A DNA stretch of 64,000 nt from assembly GCA_027405735.1 (NCBI GenBank), contig JAPEHQ010000018.1, positions 124,001 to 188,000 on the forward strand. Direction: 5' to 3'. Source of the stretch: Mucor racemosus. Lineage: Eukaryota > Mucoromycota > Mucoromycetes > Mucorales > Mucoraceae. A model generated the notes under the pieces. It saw only the letters and a program-made list of their open reading frames with translations. It ran no database searches and was not told the DNA's origin. Below, one piece after another: positions 1-10,182 of the stretch (position 1 is the stretch's first letter; each line of letters begins with the position of its first letter). A program made the position numbers and the translations under genes.

Positions 1-1474
1 TCTGAGGCGTGGTAGGCTCAACCGATCCAGGAGATATAGCATCATTCAGACGTCTCTTGGATGTGTTGATCTTAGACGGCTTGAGTTGATCCTTACTTGT
101 AGTTGAGTTTAAACCTCTATTTGCGGTGTCCGAAGATTGGCTTGATCTCAGCAATCTTGGTGCCCTCGAAGTCGAAGCAATATTCTTCTTAGCATGTTGA
201 ATTTGCTTTTCCCCTTCTTGATTAATTTGCACCCCGACATTGTCATCCTCATTGATATTAGGTTCGAAGTTCCCTTCATTCAATTCTGAAGCGACATCTT
301 CCTCCCTGGTTCCAATCACAGTATTTTCTTCATTAGTTTCGGCTTCAGTGCCTTTAACTGATTCAGTGACAACATCTTCCATGTTTTCTTCTTCCACAAT
401 GTTCCTGGTTTCTTCATTCTGTTCCTCTACCGAGGCAGCTAACACTTCAAAAGTATTGTTAGAAGTGAATTTTGCATTAGGATTACCTCCTTTCAACGCA
501 TCCAATAGATTAACTTCCATGCCACTAGATTTAGCTTGGTTTATATCACCATTGTCATTCGAATCTTGATACTTGGAAGTTTCCTTGTTTCTAAGGTCCT
601 TTTTGTTCCAGGGAGCAGCTGGACAGTCGGCATGTAAATGGTTAGGGCTCCTGCATCGATGGCAAAGTTTTCGCTGCTTCTTGGGGCAATCATACTTGAT
701 GTGATCATCCGAATGACACTCAGGACAAATGGGCTTCATGTTTGACCATACTAGGTGAAGGGCTGTTCCCTCATAGCCAATAAGCTGTACCTGAGGAGTA
801 AGGTCAGCTGCATAATTTTTTAATTTATCCCTGTTAAGAGTGACAAAGCCTCGGCCAGTAAACCAATCATGATCCTCCACCTTCGTCAATCCAATGTTCA
901 GGATATCGCCGTATCTTTCAAATGTCTTGACAAGAGATTCCATCAACGCATCCTCATCATCAAGAGGGATCTCAGTAATTCCAACCCGAATTACTTGAGA
1001 TGTACTCGTCAAGGTTTTACTAACTTCAATAGCTTTACCTTCCACTACAAATTCCTTTAAAAGCGCATCTTTGCATTCCTTTTCAGTAGAGAAGCTAAGT
1101 TCGACAACTTTTCGCTTGTTCTTTCCAATAATTCTTGGTTTCATACCTAAGCTGTTGGGATATTGCTCTCTCATGATACCTAAGAGGGTCTTATCTTTGA
1201 ACACCATTCCAAGGAATTGAGAACAATCAATGACGATAGAGTTTTTTTCCTTCGCTTCAATGAAAGTCGAGTTGGATGTTAAGGTTTTAAAACATTCCGT
1301 ATTATCCACATCTGGAGTAACATTGAATGCGTGTCGTTTTTGAAATTTGATTGCATCTGTGAAAGACTGATATGTAAATGGTTTGTTGCTTGGATTATGG
1401 CTAGAATCCAATGTTGATCTACCCTGTGAGGTAGATTCTCGCATTAAAAACTGATCTTTAGCGGAGAAAGCCAT
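1..1474 (-). CDS. LINE-type retrotransposon ORF1 protein, partial (C-terminus off the left edge)
   Basis: An uninterrupted minus-strand reading frame of 491 codons starts at ATG 1474-1472 and is still open at base 2, so the protein is cut by the window edge. Residues about 150-245 resemble the RNA-binding fold that precedes the knuckles in LINE ORF1 proteins. Two perfect CX2CX4HX4C zinc knuckles follow (Cys250 to Cys263 and Cys271 to Cys284), then a Glu/Asn-rich tail. This layout is typical of the nucleic-acid-binding ORF1 (gag-like) protein of non-LTR retrotransposons; a cellular CCHC protein is the alternative. ORF2 (endonuclease and reverse transcriptase) would lie to the left, outside the window. 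No frameshift or stop was seen, so this copy may be recent. Confidence 0.75.
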   Translation of the reverse strand, partial: MAFSAKDQFLMRESTSQGRSTLDSSHNPSNKPFTYQSFTDAIKFQKRHAFNVTPDVDNTECFKTLTSNSTFIEAKEKNSIVIDCSQFLGMVFKDKTLLGIMREQYPNSLGMKPRIIGKNKRKVVELSFSTEKECKDALLKEFVVEGKAIEVSKTLTSTSQVIRVGITEIPLDDEDALMESLVKTFERYGDILNIGLTKVEDHDWFTGRGFVTLNRDKLKNYAADLTPQVQLIGYEGTALHLVWSNMKPICPECHSDDHIKYDCPKKQRKLCHRCRSPNHLHADCPAAPWNKKDLRNKETSKYQDSNDNGDINQAKSSGMEVNLLDALKGGNPNAKFTSNNTFEVLAASVEEQNEETRNIVEEENMEDVVTESVKGTEAETNEENTVIGTREEDVASELNEGNFEPNINEDDNVGVQINQEGEKQIQHAKKNIASTSRAPRLLRSSQSSDTANRGLNSTTSKDQLKPSKINTSKRRLNDAISPGSVEPTTPQ

Positions 1475-1946
1475 GAACCATTATTTTTTCGATTCTCAGC
1501 AACCATCCGAGAAATGCGAATTAAATCCCCGCCACCGTTTATAATTTGAAGTTTTTTGATGTTGTTCTCGACGATTATGGAGACTAGGTTATGCGTATAA
1601 GTATATATGGTATTTCATACTATGAAATTAGATTATGCCCATAAAAAATAGGCATTATAATAATATTTAAACCAAAAGCAGGCAATAAACAAGAGTTTTT
1701 CGACTTTTAGTAGTTAGACGTCCGCTCCCATAATAACTTTTTTACAAGATTATATCCAGCATTTAAAGCTTTATCAGAACAACGAAAAAGATGCCTGTAC
1801 ATGAATCGAAACCTCTACTGTGTACTCGTATTTTTTTCTCCTCGAAGTAGAATAAATTTGCGCTGTTTAAGCTCATTTTTTGTTGAAAATTTACTTTTTT
1901 TTTTTTTTTTGGGTACATTCACAAATATTTTTTATTTGTATAAATT
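1475..1946. other. Intergenic: upstream side of the LINE ORF1 and 3' side of the histone chaperone gene
   Basis: AT-rich sequence with no reading frame of note. The part nearest 1474 is presumably the LINE 5' untranslated region, but no boundary or target duplication could be placed. A T-run lies at about 1888-1909. Confidence 0.5.
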
Positions 1947-3279
1947 TCAATCTAACTTTGTCTTTTTAGCCTCATCCTCCTTTCCTTCTTTTTCAATAAC
2001 CTGATCAGCCTTACGCTTTATAAGAGTAGATACGTCATTTACTGCTTTACGTTTAACAAGAGTGGATAAATCATTGACAGGAGTAGATGATGTTAATTCA
2101 TTTGATGCTTTAGTGAAACCCAGCATTGCTTTTAACATTGCTTCTGTTTCCTTTTCAGTAGCTTGTCTAGTAGCGAGTTCCTCGATCTATTAAAAAAAAA
2201 AGTCAGTATACTTACAAAAAGGAGAGGTGGGGGTATGTGCTTTTTACCTTGAGCTCCATATCAGGTACAAGTTCATTAATTTCCTTGATTTCATCTAAAG
2301 CCTTTTGATCCAACTCTGTTGCTTTTCCCTTTCCTTTACCTTGCCCAGTTTCTAAATTAGAAATTCTCTTTTTCAATACATGAACAGCTTTTTGTAATTC
2401 AGGAAGTGCTTGATCTGCTTTTTCTGTAGAAAATTCTAAAGCAAGAGCGTATTTATAATGTGCTTCGGCTAATTCTCGGTTATCATCATCTAAAACTGAT
2501 TGTTTGATCTCGATGGCCTTTTCATAATCTGATAATGCTTCGTTGAATTTTTCTATTTATATACAAAATTAATTGTTTTGATATTGCTCAGGTACAAAAT
2601 CTTAAAAACAAACACTCACCAGTTTCAAGAGATACATCGCCCAAACATAAGTGTACATCTGCTAAATTCAATTTAGAGTTCTTATCCTCTCCCTTTTCAA
2701 AAATAACACGAGCAACATCGAGAATATCCCAAGCTGTTTCGAAATCATCTTCTGCTGTATTTCCAGCCTCGTCATCTTCCTCCTCTTCTTCTTCCTCTTC
2801 CTCATCATCGTTGGCAATATCACCTTGTTTAAATTCAGGAACACCACTCAATTGAAACAAAGGGTTCTTGGATTCAACTATAGATGTTGAAATAAGCAAA
2901 CTGCGTTTCATTTAATTTGTATATTGAGAAATTTTACCTTCTTCCTCTTTGGCGATTTCTTGTTGTTCTTCTACTTTAGTAGCAGATGCTTGAGCAGATT
3001 GTCCAAGCACGGTATTTTGTTGAATAGCAAACTGAAGCAATGCTTGACCGTACAGGAAATAAGCATCACCATTTGCAGGTGCAAGGTCACCATTGATTTC
3101 GTCTCTGTTTATATGGGTTAATTTTTCTGTCAAAAAAGTTTCCCCAAACAAAATACTTGCAATAATTGACATGCTTCACCCAATTTTGTAACACTAGATT
3201 CATATTCTCCTTTATTGAAATCAAGTTTTCCTTGATCAAACAATATCTGAGCTTTAGTTTCTAATTGTTCTGATGCCAT
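1947..3279 (-). CDS. NASP/Sim3/Hif1-type histone H3 chaperone (SHNi-TPR protein)
   Basis: Five exons on the minus strand: 3161-3279, 2938-3104, 2620-2877, 2248-2552 and 1947-2186, giving 362 residues. The family binds histone H3(-H4) and delivers it for chromatin assembly; fungal members are Sim3 and Hif1. The N-terminal TPR (about 1-40), a second TPR interrupted by a long acidic run (Glu/Asp, about 118-132) and further TPRs to about residue 230 reproduce the NASP layout. The C-terminus has repeated basic KRKA motifs that look like nuclear signals. Intron 1 keeps the frame only with a GC donor (GCAAGT) and an AACAG acceptor; the other three introns are GT-AG. The gene is divergent from riboflavin kinase across a 365-bp region. 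Exon phases all agree, so the structure is well supported. Confidence 0.85.
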
Positions 3280-3393
3280 GATTTTTTATATCGAAAAAAA
3301 AAAAAAAAAAAAAAAATCTGCAATGCTTTTATTTCTTCAGGACACACACACACAACACACGCCATTACACAACGCGTCGTTTTATTCTAATCC

Positions 3394-3441
<48 letters not shown>

Positions 3442-3644
3442 CCCAGATTCGGTGGTTACTTTGCCGGTATCTGTGCGGGTATTGGAATGTGATTTCTCAT
3501 CAATTCGATAGAGTTAGTAAGGTTTATTTGTCAGAATCAACTGTGCTTGAAACATGGCAATATAAAAATGGGAAACCCAGAAATATTAGTAATATCTACA
3601 TCTCTTTTTTTTTTCTTCCCTTTTTTATCTTGAAATCAAATCAA
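3280..3644. promoter_or_regulatory. Divergent promoter region with poly(A) tract and (AC)22 microsatellite
   Basis: The region lies between the start codons of the histone chaperone (minus) and riboflavin kinase (plus). It holds an A-run just upstream of the chaperone start (about 3295-3316), a short ACACAC run near 3342-3360 and a pure (AC)22 tract at 3395-3439. A pyrimidine-rich stretch at 3601-3628 precedes the riboflavin kinase ATG. No TATA box was recognised on either side. Confidence 0.55.
3395..3439. repeat. (AC)22 dinucleotide microsatellite
   Basis: Uninterrupted AC/CA repeat of about 45 bp inside the divergent promoter. The tract is likely to be length-variable between strains. Confidence 0.95.
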
Positions 3645-4351
3645 ATGAACACAGATACCGCTATTAACCCTGATAGACCTCTTATTGTTGGTCCCGAGAA
3701 TCTCGAAGCTCCTTATCCCATCTCTGTTTCTGGTACAGTTGTAAAAGGTTTCGGTCGTGGTTCCAAGGAATTGGGTATTCCTACAGGTAAGCTTGAGCGA
3801 TTTGTATATATATATATATATCCAACATATAAACTGATTTTCTGGTAGCCAATATGAACGAGGAAGCACTTGAAAAGATGTTTAATGATTTCACTACTGG
3901 TGTTTATTATGGTTGGGCTCAAGTTGGTGAAAAGGATACAGCTGTTTATCCCATGGTAATGAGTTTAGGATGGAATCCCTATTATAATAATGAAAAGAGA
4001 TCTGCCGTAAGTTTTTTTTTTTTTTTTTGTATGGTAATTCTACAAGATACTGACTTGTTTGGTATATTATTAGGAGGTTCACATTCTCCATGAATTCGAA
4101 TCTGATTTCTATGATGAATCTATTAGAATCATCGTAACAGGGTATATTCGCCCAGAGCAAAACTATCCTTCTCTTGGTAAGTGTTTGATATGTAAAAGGA
4201 AGATGGAGAGTGGTTATACTGATGTGTATAAAAATTAGATGCTCTTATTTGTGATATCAAGACAGATATCGAGGTTGCAAAGCACTCTTTAAAGCGTAAA
4301 GCTTATGATGCTCTCCGTTGTGATGCTCTCTTTTCCGGAAAAAAGAATTAA
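3645..4351 (+). CDS. FMN1: Riboflavin kinase (ATP:riboflavin 5'-phosphotransferase)
   Basis: Four exons, 3645-3786, 3849-4006, 4074-4176 and 4239-4351, encode 171 residues, the usual size for monofunctional eukaryotic riboflavin kinase. The enzyme phosphorylates riboflavin to FMN. Visible signatures are the N-terminal [15 protein letters not shown] loop (about residues 35-49), which holds the PTAN nucleotide/Mg motif split by intron 1, the SLGWNP strand, and the E-x-H-x-x-H-x-F-x-x-DFY segment that carries the catalytic Glu. All introns are GT-AG and in phase. The ATG at 3645 gives a typical N-terminus; the in-frame sequence upstream is pyrimidine-rich and non-coding. Neighbouring genes are functionally unrelated. 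Confidence 0.93.
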
Positions 4352-4825
4352 ATTCGTTTATATAGATAGTAGATAGTAGAGTTAGATTGTTAGCATTTAG
4401 TTTTTTTTCTTTTATATATATTTAAATATATTGTATATCCCAATCCCCTAATAAACTTTTGATTATTAATATTATAAAATTCGCGTTTTTTTATAGCTGT
4501 TTTTGAAATAAACACACACACACACACGCACACAAGTAATGTTTCAGGGATTGTTTTGAAGGATTTGTACATGTATAAAGTACCTTTATGCACATGGGTA
4601 ATAACATTCAACATGTCAAGTTTATGGTAGTGTTTTTTGTTTTAGAAAAAACAACCCATTTTTGGCTATTGCGATAAGGTTCTTATGCAACACCCTTTTT
4701 TTTTAGCATCATGGAGCGACGCTTTAATTTTTAGTACGACAAAAAAAAAAAAAGACCTCGAAAACGGTATAATGGTTTCTCAGTAAATCCGGCATTAATT
4801 CCATTAAAACTCACCGATATCAAGA
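4352..4825. other. Intergenic between riboflavin kinase and GH31 gene
   Basis: AT-rich DNA with a short (CA)n stretch near 4510-4532 and A-runs. No gene was recognised. Confidence 0.6.
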
Positions 4826-4834
4826 TATAAAAAG
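4826..4834 (+). promoter_or_regulatory. TATA box of the GH31 gene
   Basis: TATAAAAAG about 62 bp upstream of the ATG, followed by a CT-rich stretch (4858-4871), a common core-promoter arrangement in fungi. Confidence 0.5.
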
Positions 4835-4895
4835 GGTTTTACATTGATAAACTAACCTTTCTTTCTCTTTAATTATATTTATATATAAAAAAATC

Positions 4896-7655
4896 ATGTG
4901 GAATTCAGTTATGAAAAGTGTTGGTTTATTACCAACCGAGGATTACATTCAACCTCGTTTATCGATTGGAAATGCAGTATCAGATCATGAATTTTCTACT
5001 GGGCATTTCAAGATTAAAGTCGATGCTCAAGAATTATGTTTAACAGTTAAAAATGCTCATGGTCGAATCATTTGGAAATGTAAGTTTTTGTTGTTTGTGT
5101 AGCACGTACACAACAAACCACGTTTTTGTGTGTACTAATAATAACTATAACGCAGCTTTACATAATTTGCCTTTTATTTCTACTTGTCTTGGTAAAGATA
5201 GCGTAAGTCCCGGTGATAATGGTGTATTTAAAGTGATTGAATGCAGTGAAAAGCCTTCTCGTCTTCAAACAATTACTAAAATTGAAAAAGAAAATGATAC
5301 TACTATCAAAATCTTTGGTGGCCTCAGTGCCAAGTTGGTGTTACCTACACATATGAGTTACATTATGACTTTTAAAGAGGTGTCTCACCGTCAATTACAA
5401 TTCTCGGTAGAAATAACTCAAAGAGATCCATCCATGGAAGATTATGATCGTTTAATCTTGACTTATGAAAGTAGAGCAGAAGAAAACTTTTATGGTTTTG
5501 GTGAACAATTCTCTTGTGCTTCTGTCAAGGGACAAAAAGTACCCATTCTTGTCAGGTATGTTGTAGTAGGAGTTGATATTTTTACTCAATTAAACATGTA
5601 TTAATTATGTATTCTATCCTAAAACAGAGAGCAAGGTGCAGGACGTGGTGCGCCAGCTGTAAGTATTTTGAGAGTGGTATAGAGAAAATGTAACTCAACA
5701 TTATAAAAATAGGCTGCCTCATTCAAGGAATCTGCTCTTAGTATGCTCGGGTCCTATGGCTCAGCTGATATTTTTGCTACATATGCATCTATCCCTCAAT
5801 ATATTTCAACTGATATTCGATGTTTATTCATGGAAAATTCAGAGTACATGAGTTTTGACATGACTGAACCTGATCGTGTATCAATTCGCTTAGAATCTGA
5901 TAAAATGAGAGGTAATTAGCTTTTGAGTAAATATACAACTAATCATATTAACTCTGTTTAATAGGCCGTATCTTGGATGGTAAAACAATGCTCGACCTGA
6001 TTACAGAATACACATCTTATGCAGGAAGAATGCTTCCTTTACCAGATTGGGTTTCAGAGGGAGTCATTGCAGGCATCCATGGAGGAAAACAAACAACCAA
6101 GGACATTATTCAACAATTACGTCGAAAAAATATTCCCATTGCAGGTGTATTCCTTCCAGATTGGACAGGACAACGCTCACAAGACACAGGCCGTGATGTA
6201 CGTTTTAATCGTAGTTGGTGGAACTGGGAAAGCGATGATGATCTTTATCCTGAATGGGATGCATTTGTACAAGAATTAGCCAACGATGAAGCTGGAAAGA
6301 TTCGTGTCTTGTCCTATGTTAATCCTCTTTTGACAGCTACCAACCTAAAGCCTCGATTCAAAAAGAATTTGTTTGCTGAAGCTCAAGATTACGGGTATTT
6401 GGTAAAGAGTACACAGTCAAGTTCCTCTGAAAATCAAGCCTTGTCTATTAAATTTGGATCTAATTTGGAGGCTGGTATTTTGGATTTGACAAATCCTGAA
6501 GCGCGTACTTGGTTTAAGGATATTTTGAAGAAGCAAGTTTGGAAATCTGGTATTTCTGGTAAGCATTGTCATTTGACCAGATGCGAATTTAGGAATCTAA
6601 CGGTATCTGATAGGTTTAATGGCTGATTTTGGAGAACACTTACCTTGCGATTCTAGTAAAATTTCACTACATTCTGGAGAAAGTGCATCTACATATCATA
6701 ATCATTATCCTGAAGAATGGGCACAATTGCATCAAGAAGTTGTCATGGAGATTGGTAAAGAAGACGAAGCAGTTTGTTTCTTTCGTTCTGGATATACACA
6801 TTCACCAGGACATATGAATCTTTTCTGGGCAGGCGATCAAACAGTTACTTGGGATCAACATTATGGAATCAAGAGTGCAGTAAGTTGGTTTATTGAGTAT
6901 TACGACAATTTAGCATTAAAAAAAAAACGTATTTTCTCAGGTTACCGGTATGCTTTCTGGTGGATTTTCAGGATTTTCAGTTACACATTGTGATGCAGGA
7001 GGATATAACACTGTTCCCAATAGTATTCCTGGTTTGAAAATGGCTCGTACAAAGGAATTGTTGTTTAGATGGTTGGAATTAGCCGTATTTACCGCGGCAT
7101 TTAGAACATCCGAAGGTATCATTCCATCGATAAATGCTCAGTTTTATGATGATGATGGTGCGTAATTTTATTATAAAATCACAATAGATAAATACTTATT
7201 ATGTGTTATTAGATTCATATGCTCATTTAGCTCACACAGTCAAGCTTTTCACAACAATTGCAGCTTATAAAAAAACAGTTCTTAAGGAAGCATACGAGAA
7301 AGGCTGGCCACTTTTGCGTCATCCAGTGCTCTATTATCCCAATGATAAAACTGCCCGTGAATTGACATATCAGCAATTTATGGTTGGAAGTTCAATGATG
7401 GTAGCACCTGTGCTTTCACCTTCTACAGCTTATGTTAAGGTTTATTTTCCCAAGGATGCTCAAAAAGTTACTTGGAGACACGTCTGGAACGGAAAGTATT
7501 ATCCTGGTGATGGTACATACCAAGCAATTAATGCACCTCTTGGTCAACCAGCGATATTTATTAAAGAGCCAAGAGGAGATGATGGGTTATTGAATGGTTT
7601 ACTTGATTATGCTACAACATATTATCAACAAAAGACACAACCTATACAAAAATAA
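4896..7655 (+). CDS. GH31 family alpha-glycosidase, sulfoquinovosidase (YihQ)-like
   Basis: Eight exons (4896-5079, 5156-5555, 5628-5658, 5713-5911, 5965-6558, 6614-6879, 6941-7157, 7213-7655) encode 777 residues with every intron in phase. The protein has an N-terminal beta-sandwich, a GH31 barrel and C-terminal beta domains, and no signal peptide, so it is probably cytosolic. Catalytic residues are visible: nucleophile Asp474 in MADFGEHLP and acid/base Asp576 in HCDAGGY. The barrel resembles bacterial YihQ more than maltase-type GH31: DWTG (from Asp337), then RSWWNW with Arg354 and Trp357 placed like the sulfonate-binding Arg/Trp. The residue before DW is Pro336 where YihQ, as I recall, has Gln. 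GH31 membership is certain; the substrate (sulfoquinovosides or another alpha-glycoside) is not. A 31-bp micro-exon is exon 3. Confidence 0.88.
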
Positions 7656-7767
7656 AACTGTACATTATTATACTGTTTAAAGATGATTTGTTGTTTATTA
7701 GAATATTAAGAAATAGTTTTAACAAATAGAGGAAGAGTATGATACAATGGAATATGGTTTATCTTTT

Positions 7768-8460
7768 TTAAAAGAAAGGGACTCGAATAAATGTGTTTGT
7801 TTCATTGTAAATGATTGCAGCTAAAGCATACCAAGCAACAAGAGCTAAAATAAATGAAAACCAACCACCAATCTTTGCTAATACAACAATGCCAGTAAAA
7901 GCACTACATGCAGGGAACAAGTAAGACAAGGTAGCAAGACCTAAAATCATACGAACCAAAATGGGTTGGCGGAAAGTACCCAAAAAGAAGATGAAAGCAG
8001 CAAATGAATATGCAATTTCAATCAAACCCAAACATTTTTCAAGTTCTCCAGCGGCTGCTGCAGGACCCAAAAAACCAGCACCAGGAATCATCATGATACC
8101 AAATGCAAGAAAGAAACTAGCAAACGTAAAGAATGAAGCAGCAGCAAAGACATTTTTATGGAAGATTTCAATAACGGCAGCAGTGTATTGGCCAAGAGCG
8201 CCATAAGAAAATGCAACACCAGTTGCAACTTGAGGCAAATCAGTAAGAATACCAGTATTGTAAATACCCAAAACAAACGAACAAAGACCAAATGATGCAA
8301 AACCGATAGCAGGACCCATCAATGTCTTTTGAAATTCTGCTAGTTCTGTAGTTTGAGGAATGGGAAAAGGAGACTTCTTCTGTTCTTGTTGTGCTTCAAG
8401 GTTTCCTAATGAAATAGACTCTTGGTGGACAATTTCTTTATCGATAGAATTGCTAGACAT
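7768..8460 (-). CDS. GPR1/FUN34/YaaH (AceTr) family acetate/carboxylate transporter
   Basis: A single-exon gene of 230 residues. The polar N-terminus of about 45 residues is followed by six hydrophobic segments, as in the Ato/Gpr1/SatP family of plasma-membrane acetate and ammonium-linked transporters. The family signature at the start of TM1, usually NPAPLGL, appears here as MGPAIGFASFGL, so the Asn and second Pro are not kept. The rest (FSYGALGQYTAA in TM2, SFFLAFG, the YNETN tail) fits the family. The gene is tail-to-tail with the GH31 gene, 112 bp apart. A TATAAATAG box lies on the minus strand at 8509-8517, 49 bp upstream. Transport substrate is inferred from family only. Confidence 0.85.
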   Translation of the reverse strand: MSSNSIDKEIVHQESISLGNLEAQQEQKKSPFPIPQTTELAEFQKTLMGPAIGFASFGLCSFVLGIYNTGILTDLPQVATGVAFSYGALGQYTAAVIEIFHKNVFAAASFFTFASFFLAFGIMMIPGAGFLGPAAAAGELEKCLGLIEIAYSFAAFIFFLGTFRQPILVRMILGLATLSYLFPACSAFTGIVVLAKIGGWFSFILALVAWYALAAIIYNETNTFIRVPFF

Positions 8461-8508
8461 ATTTTTGTTTTGTTTAATAATGAGGAAATGTAATAAAAAT
8501 ACATCCTT

Positions 8509-8517
8509 CTATTTATA
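8509..8517 (-). promoter_or_regulatory. TATA box of the acetate-transporter-family gene
   Basis: TATAAATAG read on the minus strand, 49 bp upstream of the start codon at 8460. Confidence 0.5.
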
Positions 8518-9588
8518 CTCGTTACTGACAATATGGCATTCAATGTAAAAGTTGATTCCATATCAAGAATATTACGCAAATAGCATTTTTGGGAAGTATT
8601 TTATGCCGAATCAGTTGATACTCACGTACACATAATAAAATTGGAGACAAATGGGATACTTTATCACCAATTGTCTGTACTCTATTCACACTTTCCTTTT
8701 GCATCTTTTAAGGAAATAAAAATTCCTATTTCAGTGTTTGCAGTGTGTTTCATTTAATATGTCTTTAAAGTATTCTCACGGCTTTATTTCATATATATGG
8801 AGATTTTATAAGAAATGAGAGCAATATAGTATATAGTTGAAGAGAAGGGGCATTTACTTGTACTGTATGCATATGTGTAAGCAATTGCTAGTTCATTTGT
8901 ACGCCTCATACTATATAATCAAAAAAAAGAAAGCATCCACAAAATGTCAACCCTAATAAATTAAAATTTCATTTTACCAAAATGGAATTTGGTGCAATGC
9001 TCGGCAAACTTCTTCTTGAGAATATTTATACATTATGGGATGTATATCATCTTTGTCATCTTAATTCCCCACACATTTCATCTCGATTTACCAATAGTTT
9101 TCTAAAATTACCTATTTGAGGGAATTAGATACTAAACTGAAAAATATAAAGAAAAGGCTTTATTTACCTTGTTTTAGTTTTTAGATCTAAATAAGATGTT
9201 ATTTTTTTTTCTTTGATACATTCTTTTGCAAATCATATGGTACACTCTCCGAAAAAAAAAAAAAAAAAAAAAAAAAAGGCACAAAAAGTGTTTTCATTAT
9301 GGCACACACGCAATATCATTTTACTAAATATAGACATGTGTATATCTTTATAGAATTGTTTCATAGTGATTACATAACCAAACTATACTTTGAGATCAAT
9401 AGTCATAATTTAACATCTTTTTTCATATATATGTATTTTTCTATACTTTGTTTTGTATAAAAATAGCGTTACAAAAGTTGTTATTCCACATATCCAAGTT
9501 TGCTTTTACATCAATGAACCATCACAACAATATACATTAAAGCAATCAAGTAAACAACAAGAAACGACAAGAGGTGACGGGAGAAAAT
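8518..9588. other. Gene-free AT-rich interval
   Basis: No gene or RNA was recognised. The interval contains an A26 run at 9252-9277 and several shorter homopolymers. Confidence 0.6.
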
Positions 9589-9822
9589 TCAATTAATGTC
9601 TTTTGGTAGCTTTCTTAAAAGATGACTTTCTATACGATGCCTTGCTTGAATGATCACATCGGCTTCTACCGGTGCCCAATATCTTAGTTGAGTCAATTCC
9701 TCCTAATAATAGGTTGCTATTAACTTATCAATTTGTTAAAAAAATGTGTAATTACATTAAGATGTAATAATACGCTAATAGCAGATAACAAGAGCATGAT
9801 ATCTTGCGCAACGCGTAATGTA
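9589..9822 (-). pseudogene. Orphan C-terminal exons of an unrecognised gene
   Basis: Two minus-strand coding blocks are joined by a clean GT-AG intron (9703-9755): an upstream block ending at 9756 with a hydrophobic LLLSAISVLLHL stretch, and a terminal exon 9589-9702 that reads EELTQLRYWAPVEADVII and ends KLPKDIN then TGA. The splice is in phase 0 and the terminal exon is amphipathic and protein-like. Upstream of about 9822 the frame closes and the sequence enters duplicated segment D1, so the 5' part of the gene is missing or not recognisable. I could not assign a family. It may be a truncated gene left by rearrangement, or the tail of a real gene with a distant exon. Confidence 0.4.
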
Positions 9823-9885
9823 TGGAATTAGGCAATGAGACTTGAGCGATATTCAGCATCTCGCCTTCTTTGATACTGTAGATGG

Positions 9886-10053
9886 AACTGGCCAATTCGG
9901 TTTTTTATAAAATTTGAATGTAGATACTGATAAAGTATTTGTAAGCACTCAAGTTGGTTCTGATAAAGTGCTGAATAAATTGGCTTGGGATAAAGAGGGT
10001 AAAAAGACAGTAATAGGCCATTGATGATGTTTATGTTTATGACAACGGAGAGG
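9886..10053 (+). pseudogene. Dynein intermediate chain C-terminal fragment, D1 copy A
   Basis: The plus strand reads as broken pieces of a WD40 C-terminus: NLNVDTD, then STQVGSDKVLNKLAWDKEGK, then after a frame change DDVYVYDNGE. This matches the last blade of cytoplasmic dynein intermediate chains (LWNLN-D-T-E, ALN-x-x-W-x-x-x-G, G-x-x-x-x-YDVGE). A stop after the GQFGFL stretch and the frame change make it non-functional. The parent gene is not in the window. Confidence 0.6.
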
Positions 10054-10182
10054 TAAGAAGAACAATCAATGTAAATCAACTCTAGTGCGATAATTATAAC
10101 ATAAGACTATACCATTATCAAATAAAATACGATACATTATTAACAGATGTAAATATTTGCCGTAATAAGCTTGAATCATGTG

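Noticed and set aside
240..569. 109-codon plus-strand frame with a Ser-rich product
   Set aside because: Antisense shadow of the LINE ORF1 coding sequence on the minus strand.
3278..3511. Plus-strand frame across the poly(A) and (AC)n tracts
   Set aside because: Encodes Lys and Thr-His runs from simple repeats; promoter DNA.
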